NCBI GenBank assembly: GCA_027257055.1
Contig: JAPVLO010000278.1
Location: 1,674,001 to 1,738,000, forward strand
DNA: 64,000 bases
Source: Cephalopachus bancanus
Lineage: Eukaryota; Chordata; Mammalia; Primates; Tarsiidae
Direction: 5' to 3'
Within the stretch, counting starts at the first letter, position 1; every line of letters starts with the position of its first letter. A model generated the notes under the pieces. It saw only the letters and a list, made by a program, of their open reading frames with translations, was not told the origin of the DNA and did not search any database. A program made the translations under genes and the position numbers. This document shows positions 41,481 to 54,025 of this stretch, piece after piece.

Positions 41481-43599
41481 TTCTGTAATTAGCAGTTTGC
41501 TATTCATAGTTCTGAGTCAAGCCTCTGGAGTTGGGTATTAAATATTCCATAGGATATAATCTTGTTTGAAAAATAGTGAAATAAAAATTTAAATGTCTCT
41601 ACATATGAAACTTCTGATCATTTCCCTTCACGCCTACAAAATGAATTTAATTGCCAGATTGTATTAAAGCACATAATTCTGGTTTCTTTTCCAAACCTCA
41701 TTATCTGCTAACTTGTATTGAGTCAAAATTTGATTAAAATAATGTTCTTTTTTTGTTTTAAACCACATAATTCTAATTTGCTCCAATTCTTTCAAATCTG
41801 TCAATGAGGTGTCTGAGGGTACAGATTATTACCTATTTTCTTGTACATATTCCCTGAAAACCAGAATTTTGCCTTTGAACACCTGTACGATGCATTCCTC
41901 AAAGAAGAATTCTTAAATAAATAAATAAATAAAGCCATAAACAGTGATGCCAGGTATCCCTGGAACCCTGATGGCTTCTTCCAAGCTGAGCATCCCCAGT
42001 CTTCCCTAAAGCTTCCCTCTGCTCCAGGACTTTCCAATGATGCCTTCGAAATGGTTCAGTGCAAAACTCTTTTTGAGTGAACAGACCGCATAGATGTGAA
42101 ATGATCTGTTCCTACTTATTTCTAATTATGAACAGGCAAATTTGTTTAAACCCCTTTATAAAGTACTAAATTACCGTCTTAGTTTTGAAGAGTGGACTAT
42201 TAGGTGAGAGTGATCAGGTCTCACATTATATGCCACAGAGTATACCTAGTATTTTACCTATCCTGCAGGAGAATTACTGGGCTTAGCATGATGACTTAAT
42301 CAGGTGGGAATGGCAAGTGCCCACGCCTCATTATGCCCCACAAAGTATTCAGCATGTAAAGCTTTACAGGTCTTGTAAGAGGGGTGCTAGTCATGCAGAA
42401 CCAAAAGAACAAGCAGAGGTGTTATCTAGCACCAAATTTTAAAGTAGGGGCTTAGCATACATTACACACCTTTAAGAGACCTCCCAGCAATTTTACCGGA
42501 GCAAGCATTTGATCACAATCTCTACACCTTCAGAAACAGACTCACTTCCAACTAACCTGACTGCTAGCATTTGAAAACAAGAATTGTCTATTAGTCCCTT
42601 AGTTGCCAGAGGAAGATTGCAAAATTATTTCCTCCAAGATTAGCGTCAAAAAATTGTATTGAGTTAACAAAAGGTTAAGTAGCATATAAGAGAGATTTCT
42701 ATGTTCTTTTACAGATGGATTAGAATGTACTCCCTCAGAATCCATGAAGGAGAATACAGGCTAAGGAAGGGAAAGGATGTGGTCCCAGGAAAGAATTCAA
42801 GGTAACTGGTAGCATTATACACGCACAGCAGGTGTCTTCGCACATCTTTGACAACAAAACACAGGAATTTTAACAATATCAACAGGTCAGGAGAATAAAA
42901 GACGTAGGAAACCAGACAGATTAGACTTTCATTTGAGGATAGTGTAGACATGAGGTGGAATTGGCAAGCGATCCCTACCTCTGGACAGTACTAGGTGTTC
43001 TGGGTCAAAATGTGCTGCTTGCAGAGTGAACTCCTGTGGGCCGTGACACCACTCTGCCTCTTATATGTCTCGGTTTTTCCTTAGGGTGCTGAAAGCACTG
43101 AAGGGGCCCTGGGGCACCAGGTGACCAGTCCCTGTGTGCACCCACCCCTCACCCCCACTCCCACCCCCTGCCCGAATGGGGCAGCCCTCAGGAACACTGG
43201 GAGTCCTTTCAGCTTCCAGGTGATCTGCCTTCTGGACCTTTCCCAACCCTCCGATCACTGTTTCTGGGATCTGGTGTGGATTTGAATCTGCTGAGTGTCT
43301 GATCTAGCCCAGGGCTTTCCGGAGCCGACGGAGTCCTTCATGACTAGGGAGGCCCTTACATGTCATGGGAGTTGATTCCCAGCACTTTGCAAGTCCCTCG
43401 GTCACCTAAGGGAGTCACCTAAGGGAGTTTGCACAGACCAAAGGGAAGAGTGCCTCTTATCTTCGACCCAGACTGGAGTCTGGGTTCATGAAAGTGTAAT
43501 TCCTGTTTTCCTGGGAGTTTTCACTGCCTACAAAAATACTACACAAAGGGAGACAGCAATATTCAGGAAAACATAAAACAACATAAAAGAAATGCATGC
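41481..43599. other. Non-coding DNA, possibly decayed ERV-C gag
   Basis: I see no convincing frame. An (AAAT)n run lies at 41914-41934. The minus-strand frame 43258-43061 is open, but I cannot assign it to Gag. Confidence 0.4.
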
Positions 43600-43997
43600 T
43601 AATCAAGTTTTTAAAATATGTCCTACCAAACAAAGTATAACAAACCAGCTGGCTTTCTTAACAAATTCAGACACCAACAAAAGGAGATTCCAACAAAAGC
43701 ACTAATGGGTGAGTTCAGGGTTCCTCTGGTGCCTACAAAGTGACCCCAGAAAGCCCAAGCAAGAAAGCTTCCCCACCCCCCTGCACACGCCCAGGGTTGG
43801 CTTACCAAATAAGCATGTTGTCTTTACAAGATCGGGTACCTGGAAAGGCCTCTCTCCTACCAGTTCATCAAAGCCTGGTCCTGGTCAGCAGGACTCCTCT
43901 CCAGAGAGTCCCCTGAGCACAAAGTGGTTCTGGCAGCTGCTAGGGCAACTCTATCAGGAGATCCCGTTGGCCAGGGTTCTGCAACACGGTCACCAAT
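43600..43997 (-). other. ERV-C leader with primer-site-like start
   Basis: On the minus strand, two bases after the LTR CA, TGGTGACCGTGTTGCAG occurs (plus 43979-43995). Its first eight bases agree with a tRNA-Trp-type primer site, and the remainder does not. A GTGTCTGAATTTGTTAAG motif near 43680-43660 resembles leader sequences of class I elements. Confidence 0.5.
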
Positions 43998-44637
43998 TGT
44001 TATTGTCCAAGTAATGCTCGGCTGCTCACCAATGATGCAAATCAAGGGACAGGGAACTGGTTGGAAGAAGTTTATTTCTGAGTTCAGATCCAGGGAGCAG
44101 ATGGTTCTGCCCCCACTTCAAACCTCGCAGTCCACTTTCAGAGTCCAGAGTTGTCAGTATCTATAAATTAGCCACATGGCCAGCAGAGCATTGTATAGAA
44201 CTTAAGTTACAGCCACATTTTACATTCAGATAGTGACATTTAGAGTAAAGGAGGTTTACAAGGCCTAAGACATCACACATTGCAAACGTTATACAAATCA
44301 CAAGATTTACAATTACATTGATAGTACATTGTTTAAATCTATGACTATTACGAAGGAGGATAAATAAGAATTTACATCTTTGGGTGTAATCTGCAGGGAA
44401 GTCAAGGATCCCCTGAAGCTACTTACTGGAAGTGCACAGAAGACAAGAGGACTCTCAGGAATGTGCTCAGGAATGTGCAGGAGTGCTTGAAACCTTGCCA
44501 TGCCTTCCTTTAGGCAATGGGGACAGACATTAGCTGGGCTCTGTATCAGTTTCTTTCAAAGAAACTCAAGATTTTCCTTTATTTCCATGCTTGGGGGGGC
44601 CTGGCAGACCCCTAAGAAGGGTCTCTGTTCTGTCTCA
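43998..44637 (-). repeat. ERV-C LTR
   Basis: On the minus strand it starts TGAGACAGAAC and ends GACAATAACA, 640 bp, with an AATAAA signal at plus about 44069-44074. No second copy is in the window. Confidence 0.72.
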
Positions 44638-45650
44638 CTATTTTTGTAACTTTTCTGTAAGTCTGAGATTATGTCAATAGACAGATTTTTTTAAGCTGCA
44701 TTATGATGTAATCCCTTTGAAGATGTTTTAGGAAAGAATGAAGAATCCAAATTAAAATTAAAATTCTGCTGTGAGGGGTCCACAAATGTGGCAACAGATG
44801 CAGGCATACTTGTGCTGCCCAGCCAAGTGTATACATGCAGAGCAGTGGCAGCTATCTGTGCCACCACCCCTCCCTCCCTTTGTCTAATGACTATTCAATG
44901 TAGATTATAAGAAGGTAATAATATCAGTAGATATTGAGCACCTGCTTTGTGTTAAGCAATTTCTCTACATTATTTAACTCAATCCTAATAAATGCTGCTT
45001 CTTTTAGGAATATTCAAGTGTTTTAGAATTCAGAAGGTGTGGTAGTGATACTGATAACTGAAACTGGTAAAACCTGGTGGTATACTGACATGAGGAAAAA
45101 GTTGGTGTGGGAAATGCTCCAGGGTTTCTAGTGAAAGCTGTTGGCACCATTTACTGAAGGGAGACCTGGGAGACAAGAGACTTTGTTGGGAGGGGAACTG
45201 GTTAGTGGAGGAGATATCAAGAAACTAACTTGAGGCATTTTCAGTCTGAGCACCTATGAGACAGTTGAGTGGAGAGGAATATACAGATCTGAATTCCAAA
45301 GGAGTGGGGCTGGGAGTTGAAGAAATGGGTCCTTTAATGAGTCAGAGGACATTTGGAACGGGAAGGTGTCTGACCTGAAATACAGAATAATGGGAAACCC
45401 TGGAAAATGCCAATTGATCCACATCAGAAGGAGGGCTGAAGAAAAACAATCACAAGAGCAAGATTTGCTGTCCAGTAGGTTCCTGGAAGTTGCTATATGT
45501 CTTGACTGATAGGAATGCTGGGCTTGTAAGTCACAGAAGGAAGGATCTTGGTCTCTATCGGGTACCAAGTACACTGACGATTGCCTCAAGTTGAATATAT
45601 GCAACTGTGTTGAAGGACTTATCAGAAAAGATTATACAGCCCTTTCTTTA
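44638..45650. other. Intergenic DNA with a MIR core
   Basis: Positions 44925-45010 (ATTGAGCACCTGCTTTGTGTTAAGC...TTTAACTCAATCCTAATAA) match the sense MIR core. Elsewhere no gene or repeat is recognised. Confidence 0.55.
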
Positions 45651-45693
45651 GATAAGATTGGAAATAATAATAATAACAATTATTATTATTATT

Positions 45694-45838
45694 ATTGAGT
45701 TGGAGTCTCCCCCTTTTGCCCAGGCTGGAGTGCAGTGGCACATTTATGGCCACTGCAACCTTGACCTGATGGGCTCAGGCAATTCTTCCTCCTCAGCTTT
45801 TCCAAGGAACAACAGGTATGTGTCACCACGCCCAACTA
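45694..45838 (-). mobile_element. Alu right monomer only, antisense
   Basis: After an (ATT)n tail, GAGTTGGAGTCTCCCCC runs to CACCACGCCCAACTA. It stops at the inter-arm linker, as at 16668 and 60747. Confidence 0.82.
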
Positions 45839-45949
45839 AGAGAAATTCTTATCTAAATGACCTTTGTTCTTCCCCCTCCAACTCAAATTTTTAGAGCTTG
45901 ATCGTTTCTCTTGTCCTTCATTCTTGCTGTCTTCAATCAACTAAAGTCA

Positions 45950-46255
45950 AGGCCAGGTGTGGTGGCTCAAGTTTGTAATCCCAGCACTGTGAGAAGCCAA
46001 GGCGAGAGGATTGCCTGAGACCAAGGGTTGGAAACCAGCCTGGGCAACATGGCAAGACCTCATCTCTATAGTAAATAAATAAATAAAAATTAACCAGGCA
46101 TAGTGGCGCAAGCCTGTAGTTCCAGTTACTTGGAAGGCTGAGGCAGAAGGATCGCCTGAGCCCAGCAGGTGAGGCTGCGGTGGCCACAAGCATGCCACTG
46201 CACTCCAGCTTGTGCGACAGAGTGAGGCTCCACCTCAAAAATAATAATAATGAAT
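45950..46255 (+). mobile_element. Alu, sense
   Basis: It runs from GGCCAGGTGTGGTGGCTCAAG to GAGGCTCCACCTCAAAAATAATAATAATG. The flanks AACTAAAGTCAA and AATTAAAGTCAA form the target duplication. Confidence 0.94.
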
Positions 46256-46259
46256 TAAA

Positions 46260-47730
46260 GTCAATACAATGATAATTGATACCTGTAATTTCCTGGGGAC
46301 AGAAGGAACAGAAAGTGAATGCGTGCACGCATATATGAAAACCTGACCTAAGAAACAAGGTAGCAAAAGATTTTACTTAATCTGGACTAAAGACCATACA
46401 GTATGAAATGCATGGAGGGGAAACTAGTATCTTGGAGAACTGACATTCTACTCAATACCGCGTACTATCTTGTCATCCTTTACAGCAAGTTTTTGATTTT
46501 TTCCTCAGAGAAAAGTTTTGAGAGAGCATGCATTTCCATCATGATCTCAGATCTCATCTCCTGGACATGTATTATTCTGAGAGGTGATCCGAACACTGCC
46601 AATGATTGCTGATGGGGAAACCCATTCCTTACTGGACAGCTGCAATTACTTCAAAGTTCTTACTTTTGTGGAGTTCAAATCTATTACTCAGAAAGTGGAT
46701 GGGGGAATGCAATGCCCAGAAAATGGGCAAAGAGCATAATGCCACCACTAAAATCTCCTACCTTTAACCTGAGGAAGAAATCCCATGAGGCAGTGGAGGA
46801 TTCCAGGATTAGCTAAGAAGAAGGGAGGACCAAAGGTGTTCAGGGCAAAGGCCTTCTCTGCAGTGGTCTGGCTCCCTCACCCAACCTGAACTTTCCATCC
46901 CTTGTCCTGGGAAACCTTTACTATTGTCACTGTCCTACCCGCCACCCCCCTCATGGGCTTAGCTTTTTTAAAGTAACTTTCCCTATAACCTCACAGTCCC
47001 TGTATGCTGGTGACAGGCAGATGGCACTTTCTCTGTACTTTTCATTTCTGTTTTCGGGCTGTGATTTGATCACTTCCTCTTAAGCCACCACCAGTCAGCC
47101 ATATTGCCTTTTTGCCACCACCTCCAGATGCCCTAAACATCTTGGCCCCTGGATCTCCGGTCTTCCTCTCACTCAGTCCCTAACAGTCACTTGGGGCATC
47201 TCCAGTGTCCAGATGAATGACTTATCCATCATCTGGCCTCACTGTGTCTGGACCTCTTCTCCACATGAGCAACCTGCTTGGACAGGTCCTTCTGCAGCAC
47301 CTGAAATGACAAACCCTGAAGTGCTTTCTCCAGTGTTGACCTTTTGCTTTTCTGTGGCCTCCTTCCCCCTGGCCCTGCTTTGCAAGAGCATCTCAGCCTC
47401 TGACTCCAACCCTTCCATCCTCCTGTGTGCCTCAGTTCCCCTCTGGCTTTGTTCATTTCCCGGTCTATTCTGAACCTTGTGTTTAACCCTTTCTCTGCTC
47501 TAATCAACTTTCTCCTTTATTCTCACTCTGGATTTTCCTTTCAGGAGCCCAGTCAACCTTCAGCCTCAAGTAAACTCTACTGAAAAATTCTTGTACATGT
47601 GCACTCAGGCTGTCTAATTAGAGCTGACAAAACAAAACAGACATACAACTGCATTGCTTGACTTTATTACACAGTTGCGTGATTAATCTTTAGCTGGATC
47701 CTAAATGCTGCTTGCTAATTGTTTTGTTTG
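46260..47730. other. Intergenic DNA, no gene seen
   Basis: Positions 46880-47560 are pyrimidine-rich with chance frames on both strands. They may be an old L2-like remnant, but I could not anchor it. Confidence 0.35.
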
Positions 47731-47734
47731 TTTG

Positions 47735-47918
47735 TTTATTTATTTATTTATTTATTGAGACAGAGTCTCGCTCTGTCACACAGGCTGGAGTGCAGTGGCT
47801 TGGGCAACGGAGCGAGACACGGCTCACAGCAGCCTTGAACTCCTGGACTCAAGCATTCCTCCTGCCTTGGCCTCCCAAAATACTGGCATTACAGGTATGA
47901 GCCTTGGAGCCCAGCCCA
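47735..47918 (-). mobile_element. Old Alu, antisense, internally deleted
   Basis: A (TTTA)n tail and GAGACAGAGTCTCGCTCTGTCAC are followed by a jump from the right-arm start to CTTGAACTCCTGGACTCAAGC and GTATGAGCCTTGGAGCCCAGCC. It is closer to the common J/S type than to the local lineage. Confidence 0.8.
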
Positions 47919-47989
47919 TTCTTTTATTTATCTCTGACTATTCTTTATCTTATTCTCCCCAGCTGTTTGGTATTTTTTATACTTTTGAT

Positions 47990-48540
47990 TGATTGATTGA
48001 TTGAGTTGGAGTCACCCTCTGCTGCTCATGGCTACCGCAGCCTCTACCTGCTAGATTCGGGGGATTCCTCTGCTTCAGTCTTCCAAGTATCTGTAACTAC
48101 AGGTGTGCACCACCACACCTGGCTAATTTTTTTTTTCTTTTGAGTTGGAGTCTCACTCCGTCACCCAGGCTAGAGTGCAGTGACATGCTAGCTCACAGCC
48201 ACCCCAGCATTGACCTGCTGGGCTACAGTGATTCTTCTGTCTCAGCATTCCAAGCAGCCAGAACTACAGATGCGTGCTACTATACCTAGCTTATTTTTGA
48301 TATATCATAGAGACAAGGTCTCACCAAGTTGCCCAGGCTGGTCTTAAACCTGCGGACTCAGGCAATCTATTCATCTTGCTGCCAAAGTGCTGGAATTACA
48401 GGCTGAGCCACAGAGCCCGACCCTAATTTTTTTATTTATTGTAGAGATGAGGTCTCATCATGTTACCCATACTGGACTCAGGCAATCCTCTTGCTTCTGC
48501 CTCCCAAAGTGCTGCAAAGGCATGAGCCACCGAGCCTGAC
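47990..48540 (-). mobile_element. Alu, antisense, host of a nested Alu
   Basis: The outer element runs 47990-48137 (a (GATT)n tail, then GAGTTGGAGTCACCCTCTGC through CACCTGGCTAATTTTTT) and 48424-48540 (CTAATTTTTTTATTTATTGTAGAG through GAGCCACCGAGCCTGAC). The sequence CTAATTTTTT is duplicated around the inner Alu. Confidence 0.9.
48138..48423 (-). mobile_element. Alu, antisense, nested inside another Alu
   Basis: This is a full element from TTTTGAGTTGGAGTCTCACTCCG to GGCTGAGCCACAGAGCCCGAC. It sits in the linker of the outer Alu, a T-rich integration target. Confidence 0.92.
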
Positions 48541-48629
48541 TTGGAATTATTTTAATTTGTATACTCATTCGTCCTTGTGTCGTTACGGTCACTAAACAAT
48601 CTAGCCTTCCACATCTCTGGGAAGTTTGT

Positions 48630-48940
48630 GGAATAAGCTTTCCCGTTTCTCATTCAGACATCACTACATCTTCATGTATTCTCTTCAACTGCCTCCTTGT
48701 CTCAAAGGAGGAAATAACCCTCTTCTTGCCCAAGACTGTCCTGTCTACCCAAGCACTTGCTATCATCCCTGTCACCAATCATCATCCCTTCTCTCTTGCA
48801 TCTTAAATTTCCCCCAAGTCCCTAAATCTTCTTCAGTGGAACCCAAACAACCTCATCCTTAAACAGAAGCAAATAAAAACTTTTTCTCTGCTTCTCCCTT
48901 CAATGTGTCTTTCTAGAGCACATTGTTTGGACTTTTATTT
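48630..48940 (+). mobile_element. L2 fragment, sense
   Basis: TCAACTGCCTCCTTGTCTCAAAGGAGGAAATAACCCTC and the following CATCATCCCTTCTCTCTTGCAT recall the part of L2 ORF2 upstream of the reverse transcriptase core. Assigned from memory of the consensus. Confidence 0.5.
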
Positions 48941-49012
48941 AGCATATGTGATGGGGGACCCAAAAAAACTGGAATTTATTTATAGAAAATCATATATTTA
49001 TTCTTTATTTTG

Positions 49013-49312
49013 TTTTTTGAGTTGGAGTCTCGCTCTGTCACCCAGACTGCAGTGCTGTGGCCATGAGAGGTAGACTACAGCCTCGACCTGCTGGAATCAG
49101 ATGCTTTTTCTGCCTCAGCCTTCCAAGTAGCTGGGACTCCAGGCATGAGTCACCACCCACAGCTAATTTTTTTGATTTATTGTAGAGACAAGGTCTTGCC
49201 AAGTTACCTAGGCTGGTTTCGAACTCCTGGGTTCAGGCAATCTCTCTCCTCTGCTTCCCAAAGTTCTGGATTACAGGAGTAAACTACTGGGCTGAACCAC
49301 TGGACCTGGTGC
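49013..49312 (-). mobile_element. Alu, antisense, in mariner remnant
   Basis: It runs from TTTTTTGAGTTGGAGTCTCGCTCTG to GGGCTGAACCACTGGACCTGG. A partly repeated AGGAGTAAACTACTGGGCTGAACC lies at the 5' end. Confidence 0.92.
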
Positions 49313-49316
49313 ATAT

Positions 49317-49600
49317 TTTTTTTTTGAATTGGAGTCTCACTCCATCACCCAGGATGGAGTTGGTGGCACAGTGTCGACCTGCTAGGCTCCAGCGATCCTT
49401 CAGCCTCAACCTTCCAAGTAGCCAGAACTACAGGTGTACACTACCATGCCCAGCTAATTTTTTGATTTATTGTAGAGACGAGGTCTTGTCAAGTTGCCCA
49501 GGTTGGTCTCAAACCAGCTGGGGCTCAGGCAATCCATTCTCCTTGCCCTTCCAAAGTGCTAGGATTACAGGCTGAGCCACCAAGCCTAGCCTATATTTAT
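49317..49600 (-). mobile_element. Alu, antisense, in mariner remnant
   Basis: It runs from the T-run and GAATTGGAGTCTCACTCC to GGCTGAGCCACCAAGCCTAGCC. It abuts the preceding Alu head to tail. Confidence 0.92.
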
Positions 49601-49611
49601 TTTTTACATGT

Positions 49612-49803
49612 CTAAACTTCAATCATTTTCAAAGTACTCTCCATTTGATGCAATATACCTATCAAGATGCTTTTTCCACTGCTCAAAACAGTTTTGAACT
49701 CATCGATTTTAATGACTTTTAGTGCTTCTGTCATTTCTTGTTTCGCCTCTTGCACATTGGCAAAATTTTTTCCTTTGAGGACTTTCTTCATCTGAAGAAA
49801 CAA
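49612..49803 (-). pseudogene. Mariner transposase C-terminal remnant
   Basis: A frame of 63 codons has the pattern MKKVLKGKNFANVQEAKQEM, then an acidic KIDEFK block and a KMIEV end. This resembles the C-terminal end of mariner-family transposases (LKGRRF..VEEV and EFF..W blocks). The catalytic triad region is not present. Confidence 0.7.
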
Positions 49804-49849
49804 AACAAAACAAAAAATTGCTCAGGGTGAGATTGGGAAATAGGGAAGG

Positions 49850-49854
49850 TTTTG

Positions 49855-49893
<39 letters not shown>

Positions 49894-50178
49894 TTTGGAG
49901 TCTCACTCTATCGCCCAGGCTGACGTGCAGTGGCACGCTCATGGCCACTGTAGCCTCGACCTGCTGGACTCAGGTGATCCTTCCACCTCAGCCTTCCAAG
50001 TAGCTGGAACTACAGACATGCACCATCACTCCTGGCTAAGTTTTCTTGATTTATTGCCGAGATGAGGTCTCGCCAAGTTGCCCAGGCTGGTCTCAAACTT
50101 GTGGGCTCAGGCAGTCCTCTCACCTTTGCCTCCCAAAGTGCTGGAATTATAAGGCATGATCCACCACTCCCGGCTGGG
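49850..50178 (-). mobile_element. Alu, antisense, with (ATTT)n tail, in mariner remnant
   Basis: About ten TTTA units (49856-49896) form the tail, followed by GGAGTCTCACTCTATCGCCC through GGCATGATCCACCACTCCCGGC. The flanks GGGAAGGTTTT and GGGAAAGTTTTT form the target duplication. Confidence 0.93.
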
Positions 50179-50889
50179 AAAGTTTTTGGTAAACAAAAAC
50201 AAACTGCTGAACACTCAGCATGGTGTGGGCAAGTTGTTCATGTAAATCATCCTTCATGAAATGGGTAAATGCATTAAAAGAAACTCCAAAAATAAGTCAT
50301 TGAAGCAGAATGCAACCTCTCAATAATGCTAGCAGGTACACCGATGCCAGTGGGTTCCTAGAACACTCACCTAGCAGGAGACACCTGTACTACAAGGGAC
50401 TCACCCTCCAAAAGATATTCTGAATTTTTTTGGATCCCCCTCATATTTTATTCTGATTTTTATTGTAATAAATTGGTTTCATAAAATGAATCTTCTATTA
50501 TATTTTAACTTCTTGAATTCAAGATTGTATCAGTTTTGTGTATTTGATCTACCCTGTCCCCCACCTCAGACTAGACCATGGAAACAGCATGTATTTCTCC
50601 ATGAATTTTTGGGATCCCTATAGATTATGTGTACCTTATATTTCTCTGCCAGTTATCCAAATCCCTACCTAAATACTAGATGTCTATCCAACATAATTTA
50701 ATTCAATCCCTGCCAGAACTACGAGTTATGGATGGGAAAATAAAATGTCTTTTAAAAAAGAAACAAAAAACAAAAACAATATCTAAAAACGTCTTTCAAT
50801 TTGTTCTCACCTATCCACATGGGCCCAATGTATCAATCTCTCAAGCAAACACTTAGCACACGGTGCTTAAGCTGTTCAGCACAGTGCTC

Positions 50890-51065
50890 AAACATCTGAA
50901 CGCTGAAGTCAGAAAACCAGAATTCAAATATCAGGTCTGGGCAATTTATATAATACTTCTAAGCCTCTGTTTTCTTATCTGTAAAATGGAAATAAAAATA
51001 ATAGCTTCATAAGATTGCTATGGAACTGAATCTCTCCATAATAAGTACTCAGTAAGTTTCAGTGA
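50890..51065 (-). mobile_element. MIR, antisense
   Basis: GAAAACCAGAATTCAAATATCAGGTCTG, CTTCTAAGCCTCTGTTTTCTTATCTGTAAAATGG and TAATAAGTACTCAGTAAG follow the antisense MIR consensus order. Confidence 0.75.
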
Positions 51066-51284
51066 GCTAGCACAACAGATTTTGCTTATTAGCAGGACAG
51101 TAGTACCCTTTCTAGACCCTCCAAGAACTCTTGGTCAGCAACATGTAATGACTGGTCAAATGACCAAATGAATGGTGAGTTCTCTGGGACCCTGGCTCAC
51201 CCAATGCTCCTTCCCCAGCATCAGAAGTTGCTGAACAGAGAAAGGAGAGGAGTTGACTTAGATCTCAAACAGCATCTGATTAAT

Positions 51285-51535
51285 AAGAACCAGCATGTAT
51301 GGAGTTTTTCTTTTTGTCCAGGGACTGATTTACTGCTCTACAGGCTTTATATATACTTATTTTTTTATTATCACTCTGAGATATGAACACATTCCTGAGG
51401 GGGAAACCAAGGCACAGAGAAGTTAAATGACTCATGTCAATAAGTAATACCATCAAGAAGTAGCAAAGTTGGGATTTGAGTCTAGGCCTCCCAGCCTCTG
51501 TGCCTGAAACTCTGGCATTGTATTGAGCAAGCAGG
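51285..51535 (+). mobile_element. MIR, sense
   Basis: GGGGAAACCAAGGCACAGAGAAGTTAAATGACTCA, AGCAAAGTTGGGATTTGAGTCTAGGCC and CTCTGTGCCTGAAACTC follow the sense MIR order. Confidence 0.82.
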
Positions 51536-52828
51536 ATGTGTCCTGCAGTGTCCCCACAGGGCTCTGAATTTCCCACAGAGGCTGCATCAGAAGTAATGAC
51601 TCCTTCCTTACTGGGCTCAGTCATTCCTAATCCCAGCTCTTGAGATAATGAAGAATGGCTTCTTCTCAGTGGTTCAGTAGCATCATAAGGCAATGTTGAC
51701 CAAGGTGACAAGGAACATCAACTCCCTTCCCTTGAAAGTATTAAGCACACTTTTCGAAATGTTTACCTCTTTCTCATGATTTTTACTTCTTCTTTTGGCT
51801 GAAGTAAATGTTATTTCGGAAATCCCTATAACTAGTTAACTATGTATCCTTCTTCCCATTTTATAGACAAAGTTGTTGTAGGTAAGATAAATCAGTGAAA
51901 AACAGTAAAGTTTGATGCCATTCTGAGATTGCATGGGCAGGACTTAAGCTGGCCTTGAAGGAAGGGTACATTGTGGAGAGGCAGTGGGAAGAGGAGGGGC
52001 AGCCTAGCGTATCGCAGGTCTGGTGCTGTGATACTTAGCCTGAATGACTTAGAGAGATATCAGTTGCTTTTTTGGTTTGCTAGGGATAAGGAAGAATTCC
52101 TGTAGCATTGTGGGTGGTGGCATTTGGATGGGTGTTTTCCTAATTTATCATTTGGCCAGGAGATGCCCTATCTGACTAGCTCCTTCCTCTTGATCAACAG
52201 GAGAACATTAAATCCATTACCTTATTTGCTCAAGGCTGTGAAGTGCAACACCTTAATTTGTCCACAACTCTCAGCCAGGCCAAGCCCATGGTCTATAAGG
52301 GAGTGCAAACAAATCATTGTTGTCTCAGAAACCTAGAAATAGAATAAATAGAGAAATTATATCTTTGAGTGATCGGATTTCGCTTCTTCTGCTGGTTAAT
52401 TTTTCTGTGCTAGGCAACACAGTTAAAGTCAACACCAAGCAGTCAAGGGAATTATATTGTCCAGAGAACAAGGATCCCTCCTTTCAGCTGCAACCCCCTG
52501 TCCCTGCCTGACTATGCAAACAAGCAAGCGATAAGGAAATACTGCCCAAAGTTGTCCTATTAATGAGTAATATGGGCCATAAGGTCTCTTTGAGCTGGAA
52601 TTCTCATATTTTCATTCAAGTGATGTTTGCAGAGAAGTCCTCATGGCATGCCAGAGTAGCTGCCCGGCATCTAACACCAGGTGAAAAGAACAGGCTACGT
52701 AACTGTATACACAGCATGACTGTGCACTACGGCCAGACTGGAAGTAGACCAGTATGATTTTGCAGTATGAGAAGATGGGTGACATTTTCTACTTCTGTCT
52801 TTCATTGTACTTTAAGTTTTTACAGTGA

Positions 52829-53672
<844 letters not shown>

Positions 53673-53920
53673 CCTTGCCTACGCAGTCTTGCCCAATGGC
53701 TGCTATTTCTATAACTCCTAACCAGGTCTGTCTCCTGGCCTCCAAAAGATGTATGTTCAACACTTTACTCAGCATCTCCACTCAGATTTTCCATAGTCAT
53801 CTTAAACTCAGCATGTCCAAAACTCTGCTCATCTTCTTGCCACACAGATGTTGACCATCAACTTTGCTCATTGGCATTCATTCAGTTACCCAAGCTAGAA
53901 ATTCAGGAGTCATTTCTTTT

Positions 53921-53933
53921 CTTTTTCTTTCCT

Positions 53934-53985
<52 letters not shown>

Positions 53986-54025
53986 TTTTCTTTCTTTCTT
54001 TCTTTCTTTCTTTCTTTTTTTTTTT
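53921..54025 (+). repeat. (CTTT)n microsatellite
   Basis: About 20 CTTT units with a few interruptions end in a pure T-run. It is the expanded tail of the next Alu. Confidence 0.95.

Larger units (their letters stand above)
41036..44637 (-). mobile_element. 5' part of a third class I provirus (ERV-C)
   Basis: In minus-strand order it shows an LTR (44637-43998), a primer-site-like TGGTGACC, a leader (to about 43600), a poorly preserved gag region and a gag nucleocapsid zinc-knuckle segment (41415-41152). It stops at the tandem repeat, and the rest of pol and env is not in the window. LTR and knuckle are linked by orientation and order only, so they might be separate insertions. Confidence 0.6.
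48948..50448 (-). mobile_element. Mariner-type DNA transposon, broken by three Alus
   Basis: The left end TGATGGGGGACCCAAAAAAA (48948) and the reverse complement of the right end, TGAGGGGGATCCAAAAAAAT (50448), are near-identical terminal inverted repeats of about 20 bases. On the minus strand, pieces of a mariner-like transposase C terminus remain. MLSVQQFVF lies near 50230-50200 (from the block after the second catalytic Asp). MKKVLKGKNFANVQEAKQEM with a following DEFK segment lies at 49803-49612. Alus at 49013-49312, 49317-49600 and 49850-50178 split it. Own sequence is only about 580 bp, so much of the transposase has been lost. Confidence 0.75.
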
